Shown here: one piece after another, positions 33,041-37,452 of the stretch
Layout: the number at the start of each line of letters is the position of its first letter
How positions within the stretch are numbered: the stretch's first letter is position 1
Source: Planctomycetaceae bacterium
GTDB lineage: Bacteria > Planctomycetota > Planctomycetia > Pirellulales > Pirellulaceae
Length of the DNA: 37,452 nt
Direction of reading: 5' to 3'
Assembly: GCA_024642205.1 (NCBI GenBank)
Contig: JAHEBQ010000064.1
Location: 1 to 37,452 of the forward strand
Notes under the pieces: generated by a model
The model's database searches: none
The model's input: only the letters and a program-made list of their open reading frames with translations
Told to the model about the DNA's origin: nothing
Program-made: the position numbers and the translations under genes

Positions 33041-35974
33041 CTAGTTCTTCCGGGCTGGCTCGTTCTTGGCAGAATCCTCGCCAGTTCCAAACAGATTGCC
33101 AAAACCCTTGAACATGTCGAATGAGGGCAGGGCATTCGTGTCGGATTCGGATCGTTCAATATCCAAAAATCCGTGAACGGAAAACTGTGTCTCGGCCTTG
33201 GTTACTTCGACTTCAAGCCCCCGGAACCACTGCAAAAACGGGGCAGCATGATCCTTGGGCAACTGTGGACGCGAAAACGATGGCCAGGCTGTTGAGTACC
33301 AAAGCAGTCGGCCCGAGGGCAGGACCGCCAGTTCATAAGTTCCGGTCAACGAACAGACCAGTTCGACATCCAACATCCGTTCGGCGATTGCCCGGGTCGC
33401 GTCGACGGGTACACGAAATTGTTGCGTCAGCAGATTCAGCAGTCGTACGTTGGCAACCGAGGTTTGCCAGCTCCTTCGATAATTGACCGCGTTGGCCCAG
33501 TTGCTTAGCCGCGAATTCGCCAGATCGCCAACGATCAACCGAACCTGGGCTGGCCGTTCGCTCGGAACCACCTTCAGGTGTGGCTTGAGTGCTTCCAAAC
33601 GATTCTGGTCAAACGCCAAGACCGAAAACTCTTCACCAGAGTTGTCTTTCCACTGCAGTCGCCACAAGTTCAAAAATCGCGAATAAGTAAATCCCATTGG
33701 ATCCGGCTCCCGGCCCAGTGCCGGCATCCAGTCCGTATAACCGGGGTTCGGCCAGGCCCCCAGATAACCTGGAGCTTCCCGGAGCGTTTCAAGAACCCGT
33801 ACAACCGAACTGGGACGCAGGTCAACCTTGGGGTCAAGCTGGTCTTGCACGGCAGCGAAAATATTGTGCGGCGGAACATTTGAGCCGACATTACCGCCTC
33901 GAACACTGACTTGAAGTCGAATGATGTCGGTCGGCATCGCTGCTATTTCATGCTCAAGGGGTGGACCCAGCATGTTCATCAGCCAGCCATACTTCTGTTC
34001 GCCGAACGGCGCCAACCTCGCATCAAATGCAACACGCTCCACGTTCTTTCCATGATCGTAACGTTTGATCGCAATGAACATCGGATCCAGCGTTCGGATC
34101 GATTGGGCGAAAAATGCAGCGCGATCCTGAAACCACCGGACCTCCTCAGCCGTCACCGACCCGATCGAAACATCGGGAATGGGTTTGAAAAAACCTCTCC
34201 GCCCGCGCACGGAATCAACCCAGTGGTCGCCCACCGTTTGAAAACCACCTCCATCGGCTCGCTGGCCGAAACCATCCGGCAAATACCCCTCTCGAACCAG
34301 ACCCTCCACACTTTGATCACGAGACTGCTCATTATTCGCGGCCATCCTGGCCATTTCCAGCAGCATGATGCTGGTTACGATCCGGTTTCGCCGCCGGAGT
34401 TCAATCTGATACTGTGGAGTCAACAGCTGTTGAAGGAACCGGGTCGAGACATACACAAAAACGGTATGGTCGAGCTCCAGCGGCATATTGTATCGAGCGA
34501 AACGGTATTCCTCCGAATCCGCCAGCGATCCGATGCCTCTCCCCGATTCCAGGAATCGTTGGGCAATCACCAATGACGTAGTCACCAAATGGCAATCACC
34601 ACTTACCGCATAAAACGAACGGTAACGGTTGTCCGGGGTCGACAAAAATTCGATCGTGTCATCGCCAAACTCAATCAGGCGAATTGTCGCACCGAGATTC
34701 TTATTGGCCTCGGCGAACTTGGCTCGTTTATTTTTCAGGTTGTTCCTGAGACTTTCCGTTGCCCTGGCATGCAGCAGCACGCCGACAGCCGAGCCATTGT
34801 CAAAATAGGTGTCGCTGCCGATTACGGCGACGTCGTCAATCAGGTTGCCACCAAACAACCGATCCCACTCGGTGGACTGAATCGCCAACTGATCGAGAAA
34901 TTTTGATTGGATTCTGTATTTGAATCCACGGACCTGGATCATCCGACTCAAATCTCCGCCGAATTCTTCCAGTAGCCGCTGCAACCACAATTGATTCTGC
35001 CATGTTCCAAAACGCAAGTAAAAACACTCCTCCGGAACGCATTTGGCAATGGGCTCAATGTTGATGTCTTGAGGCAGGTTCTCAACAGTCAACGGCGTCC
35101 ACTGAATTGGATTCGGAATTTCCTGGTCGGCCAACGCGACGGCCACACCGTTGAGCATCCAGTCGCGAATGGTGTCACTACGTAGTGACTCAACATCAAA
35201 CATCAACTCAAAGGTCTGCAACATGGGATCCTTGTTGCGTGGTTTCGGCGTCGAAACACTCATTCCCATTCGACGTCCCAGCATGGCCATCAAATAGATT
35301 TCAATCATCGGCGGATAATCGCTGGCTTCCATCTGGGCGTTGATGACACGGTTTAAGGTTTGCCACCATTGCACTTCCTGGCGATCGAACTGCTTCGGTC
35401 GTACGTTTTTCACAGGAACCTGAAAAGAAACACTGCCACTCCCCTGGAGCGTCAGATTCAGGGGCTGATTACCCTTGAACAAAAACCAAACGGTCTGAGC
35501 ATCGTCGGGCTGCCCGCCCTGACTGCCAGTGACATTTTCGATGAATGTTCTGAGAGCGGATCGCGAGACCATCGGATAAAACACCCGGTTCTCGCGGTCG
35601 GTTAACAGGGTCGCCCCAACTCGCTCAATCATCTCGTCACCTTGGCGCAGTCGAAACGTGACGCGACCGACCCCATAAGGCTGCCCGGCATAGGCTTCGG
35701 TGCGCAAAATCAGGGGCTGGTTCTGGATGATCATGTCCAGAGGTGCGGATTGCTTTTGCGGAACAACTTTTTCAATCGGCGGTTTCGTCTCCGGTGCCGC
35801 GGCTGGCGTTGGCTCATCTTTCTGTGCTGCCAATCCCGACCGTCCGTCCAGCATGGCAATCGCAACGGTCCAAACCATCATCGCGACAACAGACGCGAGG
35901 TGTCCCGTGGTTCTGCGCTCAACGCGATGTATCAAGCCCAAGATCTCTGCACGATTGCCGTTTCGGGACGCCAT
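33041..35974 (-). CDS. Large exported protein of unknown function
   Basis: The protein has 977 residues. A hydrophobic segment, SVVAMMVWTVAIAMLDG (about 28-45), followed by GLAAQKD is a signal peptide, with a Pro/Ala/Lys-rich linker after it. The body is a mixed alpha/beta region with no known domain. Recurring features are PEECFYLRFGTWQNQLWLQR, DDVAVIGSDTYFDNG, SFYAVSGDCHLVTTSLVIAQ, DSEEYRFARYNMPLE, then a long C-terminal part with TFSYSRFLNLWRL-like strands and SRLSNWANAVNYRRSW. It ends in a charged tail. The ATG at 35974 is the only reasonable start. It is clearly a real gene by composition, but I cannot name a family or activity. Confidence 0.85.
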   Translation of the reverse strand: MASRNGNRAEILGLIHRVERRTTGHLASVVAMMVWTVAIAMLDGRSGLAAQKDEPTPAAAPETKPPIEKVVPQKQSAPLDMIIQNQPLILRTEAYAGQPYGVGRVTFRLRQGDEMIERVGATLLTDRENRVFYPMVSRSALRTFIENVTGSQGGQPDDAQTVWFLFKGNQPLNLTLQGSGSVSFQVPVKNVRPKQFDRQEVQWWQTLNRVINAQMEASDYPPMIEIYLMAMLGRRMGMSVSTPKPRNKDPMLQTFELMFDVESLRSDTIRDWMLNGVAVALADQEIPNPIQWTPLTVENLPQDINIEPIAKCVPEECFYLRFGTWQNQLWLQRLLEEFGGDLSRMIQVRGFKYRIQSKFLDQLAIQSTEWDRLFGGNLIDDVAVIGSDTYFDNGSAVGVLLHARATESLRNNLKNKRAKFAEANKNLGATIRLIEFGDDTIEFLSTPDNRYRSFYAVSGDCHLVTTSLVIAQRFLESGRGIGSLADSEEYRFARYNMPLELDHTVFVYVSTRFLQQLLTPQYQIELRRRNRIVTSIMLLEMARMAANNEQSRDQSVEGLVREGYLPDGFGQRADGGGFQTVGDHWVDSVRGRRGFFKPIPDVSIGSVTAEEVRWFQDRAAFFAQSIRTLDPMFIAIKRYDHGKNVERVAFDARLAPFGEQKYGWLMNMLGPPLEHEIAAMPTDIIRLQVSVRGGNVGSNVPPHNIFAAVQDQLDPKVDLRPSSVVRVLETLREAPGYLGAWPNPGYTDWMPALGREPDPMGFTYSRFLNLWRLQWKDNSGEEFSVLAFDQNRLEALKPHLKVVPSERPAQVRLIVGDLANSRLSNWANAVNYRRSWQTSVANVRLLNLLTQQFRVPVDATRAIAERMLDVELVCSLTGTYELAVLPSGRLLWYSTAWPSFSRPQLPKDHAAPFLQWFRGLEVEVTKAETQFSVHGFLDIERSESDTNALPSFDMFKGFGNLFGTGEDSAKNEPARKN

Positions 35975-36047
35975 TAGTTTGCCAAAGTTTGCACAATGAA
36001 AAAGGAACCACTATAGTCCGCTTGGGACGCAAGCTATTTGCATCCAC

Positions 36048-36071
36048 AAAAAACACGCCGCCAAACGGCGT
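36048..36071 (-). terminator. Minus-strand terminator
   Basis: On the minus strand ACGCCG (36071-36066), loop TTTGG, CGGCGT (36060-36055), then G and six T (36053-36048). It lies well downstream of the 36855 gene and just before the start of the 977-residue gene. Confidence 0.7.
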
Positions 36072-36217
36072 TTTACAGGATTGGGAAATTCCCGGATGCC
36101 TACAAATTCTCGCCAAACACGAATGGAATTCAAAGGCCCGTTGCGACAAATTCTCGGTCTCAGCCCAACGATTGGCACAGAACAACACATTTTTCCCGAT
36201 CGGGATTACCAAATTCG

Positions 36218-36397
36218 ATGACAGCATCCAGTATTGAGATCGTGCCTGGAACCATCGCCCCAAACGATCAAGATCAACCGGGTTCGCTTGCCGAATGTTC
36301 AGACCAGACGGTGAACGGAGTCAATTTTCTGGATAGTGATTTTTGCGTATTGCTTCCACGGCCAGATCGCAAGGCATGTCCGCCACACGATCCCTGA
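36218..36397 (+). CDS. Possible small protein (59 residues)
   Basis: A frame from the ATG at 36218 to the TGA at 36395-36397 reads MTASSIEIVPGTIAPNDQDQ and then SDQTVNGVNFLDSDFCVLL. Codon choice and the balanced, acidic composition look coding, but there is no ribosome site and no family. It would be convergent with the minus-strand gene at 36442. Confidence 0.3.
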   Translation: MTASSIEIVPGTIAPNDQDQPGSLAECSDQTVNGVNFLDSDFCVLLPRPDRKACPPHDP

Positions 36398-36441
36398 TTC
36401 GCAACCCTGCACCCACTCGCTGACCCGTTCGATCCATTGAT

Positions 36442-36855
36442 TCAGGCGACCTCAGCGACAGGTTCAGAAACCTCGTCCAACGTCACGAACACAGACCAAT
36501 CATCAACCTCAACCTTGCTCTCATAAACCGTGCCCGGTTCTTCTTCCGCATTGACAACGATCTCTTCACCTTCGACCGGAAAGAAAATGTAATCGAGCCC
36601 ATCCGTATCGACTCGCAGTAATTGTCCCAACTGGGGATGATGCATTTCAACGATCCGCGCATACCGCACCGTACAATTCGTCGTCGAATCCAGTTGGTTG
36701 TAAAACACCAGGTCAACATCCTCGCCAAGTGAATTGCACTCCTCGGGTGGCGTTTGAAAAAACCAGAATTTCTGCCGTTCACCCACCACAAGCGTCTGGT
36801 CAAGTTCATACCATCCAGGTGTCCACAGGGCATTTTGAGTGCTTTTTTCTACCAT
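36442..36855 (-). CDS. Small acidic protein of unknown function
   Basis: The protein has 137 residues from the ATG at 36855 (an upstream GTG at 36903 is less likely). It has no signal peptide. The composition is acidic, and the sequence is mostly beta: WTPGWYELDQTLVVGERQKFW, VDLVFYNQLDSTTNCTVRYA, GLDYIFFPVEGEEIVV and DDWSVFVTLDEVSEP. No family is recognised. A plausible promoter lies about 70 bp upstream. Confidence 0.65.
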   Translation of the reverse strand: MVEKSTQNALWTPGWYELDQTLVVGERQKFWFFQTPPEECNSLGEDVDLVFYNQLDSTTNCTVRYARIVEMHHPQLGQLLRVDTDGLDYIFFPVEGEEIVVNAEEEPGTVYESKVEVDDWSVFVTLDEVSEPVAEVA

Positions 36856-36923
36856 GGTCAAAACCTGTCGATCGAACCTGTGAATGGAAATACGCCGCAA
36901 CACGTAAAATCAAATGCCGCATG

Positions 36924-36952
36924 ATTCTAGTTATCAACAACGTGGTTTGCAA
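36924..36952 (-). promoter_or_regulatory. Sigma-70-like promoter of the 36855 gene
   Basis: On the minus strand TTGCAA (36952-36947), 17-bp spacer, TAGAAT (36929-36924). It is close to TTGACA-N17-TATAAT and correctly placed for the 137-residue gene. Confidence 0.4.
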
Positions 36953-37012
36953 TTTAGGGAAGGTTTCCGTTCGTCGAGCCAGGATTGAATCTCTACGTTC
37001 GCACTTTCGTGC

Positions 37013-37452
37013 TCAAAGGTTGATCGCAACGCCTCGCGAGACCAATTCATCGACCAGCTCGGGAACCGAACGATAAAGTACAGCGTCCATTCCGGCAGCC
37101 AGCGCGCCGCCTACATTCTCCGGTTTATCATCCACAAAAAAACACTTTTTTACGTGACATCCCGCCATTTCAAGGGCTCGACTGTAGATTCTTGAGTCCG
37201 GTTTCATCGAGTTGACTTCATAACTGAGAATCAACGGCTCGAAACACTGCCGCAAAATTGTGTATCGTTGAAAGACCAAATCCCAGTGAGCGCGGCAGGT
37301 ATTTGACAAAATCCCCATGGGAAAACTTGCGGCCCTCAATTGAGCGATCAACGGGAAAATTTGCAGGTTTGGTTCAAAGATATCGCTGATCGCCATCAAC
37401 AAATCTCGCTTGTCCGGCCGGCTGTTGGTGGTCCGGCAAAACGCGTCGTGAA
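37013..37452 (-). CDS. HAD-superfamily hydrolase (5' end outside window)
   Basis: The frame is open to the right edge, so the N-terminus with the nucleophile motif DxDxT is missing. The visible 146 residues hold motif II (MGILSNTC), motif III with its Lys (SMKPDSRIYSRAL) and motif IV (CFFVDDKPENVGGALAAGMD). Together these make a phosphatase of the YihX/phosphoglycolate-phosphatase-like branch. The frame reads continuously beyond the first ATG (37396) through HDAFCRTTNSRPDKRDLL, which supports a partial gene rather than a short one. Substrate unknown. Confidence 0.88.
   Translation of the reverse strand, partial: HDAFCRTTNSRPDKRDLLMAISDIFEPNLQIFPLIAQLRAASFPMGILSNTCRAHWDLVFQRYTILRQCFEPLILSYEVNSMKPDSRIYSRALEMAGCHVKKCFFVDDKPENVGGALAAGMDAVLYRSVPELVDELVSRGVAINL

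Larger units (their letters stand above)
35975..36441. other. 467-bp gap with terminator and a possible small ORF
   Basis: It holds a minus-strand terminator (36048-36071) and a possible 59-codon ORF on the plus strand (36218-36397), listed separately. Nothing else is seen. Confidence 0.5.

Noticed and set aside
33911..34576. Plus-strand 221-codon frame inside the 977-residue gene
   Set aside because: Shadow frame rich in His, Arg and Gln with no start site; the minus-strand gene covers it completely.
1..37452. CRISPR arrays, transposases, integrases, phage genes
   Set aside because: No regularly spaced repeats and no protein with such motifs were found in any frame that looks coding. The only tandem repeat is the 61-bp duplication.

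Overview
The window looks like chromosomal DNA from a planctomycete, probably of the Pirellulaceae type. The case rests on gene content, not on a database match. There are two secreted formylglycine sulfatases (one with a C-terminal HEAT-repeat tail), secreted beta-propeller proteins, a DUF2891 protein, a DUF4129/DUF4350/MoxR/DUF58 membrane operon, several large secreted proteins of no recognised family, and middling GC. I see no phage, insertion sequence, CRISPR array or rRNA. One tRNA (Cys) is present.

Layout. 1-356 is the tail of a Gly-rich beta-propeller protein with a clear terminator. 494-2456 holds a HEAT-tailed sulfatase whose 3' end lies in a perfect 61-bp tandem duplication. 2694-4010 is a divergent secreted propeller protein. 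4011-5188 has no convincing gene. 5189-7517 runs on the plus strand: a MazG-like pyrophosphohydrolase, QueD, a Nudix-type protein and an A-type iron-sulfur carrier. 7756-13842 runs on the minus strand: an SDR epimerase, a secreted FKBP isomerase, a DUF2891 protein, a second sulfatase and a TPR protein. 14068-18746 mixes an STN-like secreted protein, a Lys-rich coiled-coil protein, tRNA-Cys, a small acidic protein, a YhcC-type radical SAM protein and an FHA protein. 19135-24036 is dnaK then clpB. 24221-31722 is a minus-strand operon of six membrane or ATPase genes. 31937-37452 holds a TerC membrane protein, a 977-residue secreted protein, a small acidic protein and the 3' part of a HAD hydrolase.

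The most interesting signal is regulatory. dnaK is preceded by a perfect sigma-54 (-24/-12) element, TTGGCACG-N4-TTGCA, at 18991-19007. Two perfect inverted repeats lie about 65 to 115 bp upstream of it, where an enhancer-binding activator would sit. clpB, behind its own strong terminator, has a second sigma-54-like element, TTGGCACG-N4-TAGCT, at 21312-21328. Together they suggest that the main chaperone and disaggregase are under RpoN and activator control here rather than under sigma-32 or HrcA/CIRCE control. No sigma-54 activator gene lies in the window, so the regulator must be encoded elsewhere.

Other points worth a look are the perfect 16-bp-arm hairpin at 32912-32947, a structured gap at 17030-17190, and a 26-bp dyad upstream of the MoxR/DUF58 operon. 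All calls come from reading the sequence by eye; no homology search or folding calculation was run.
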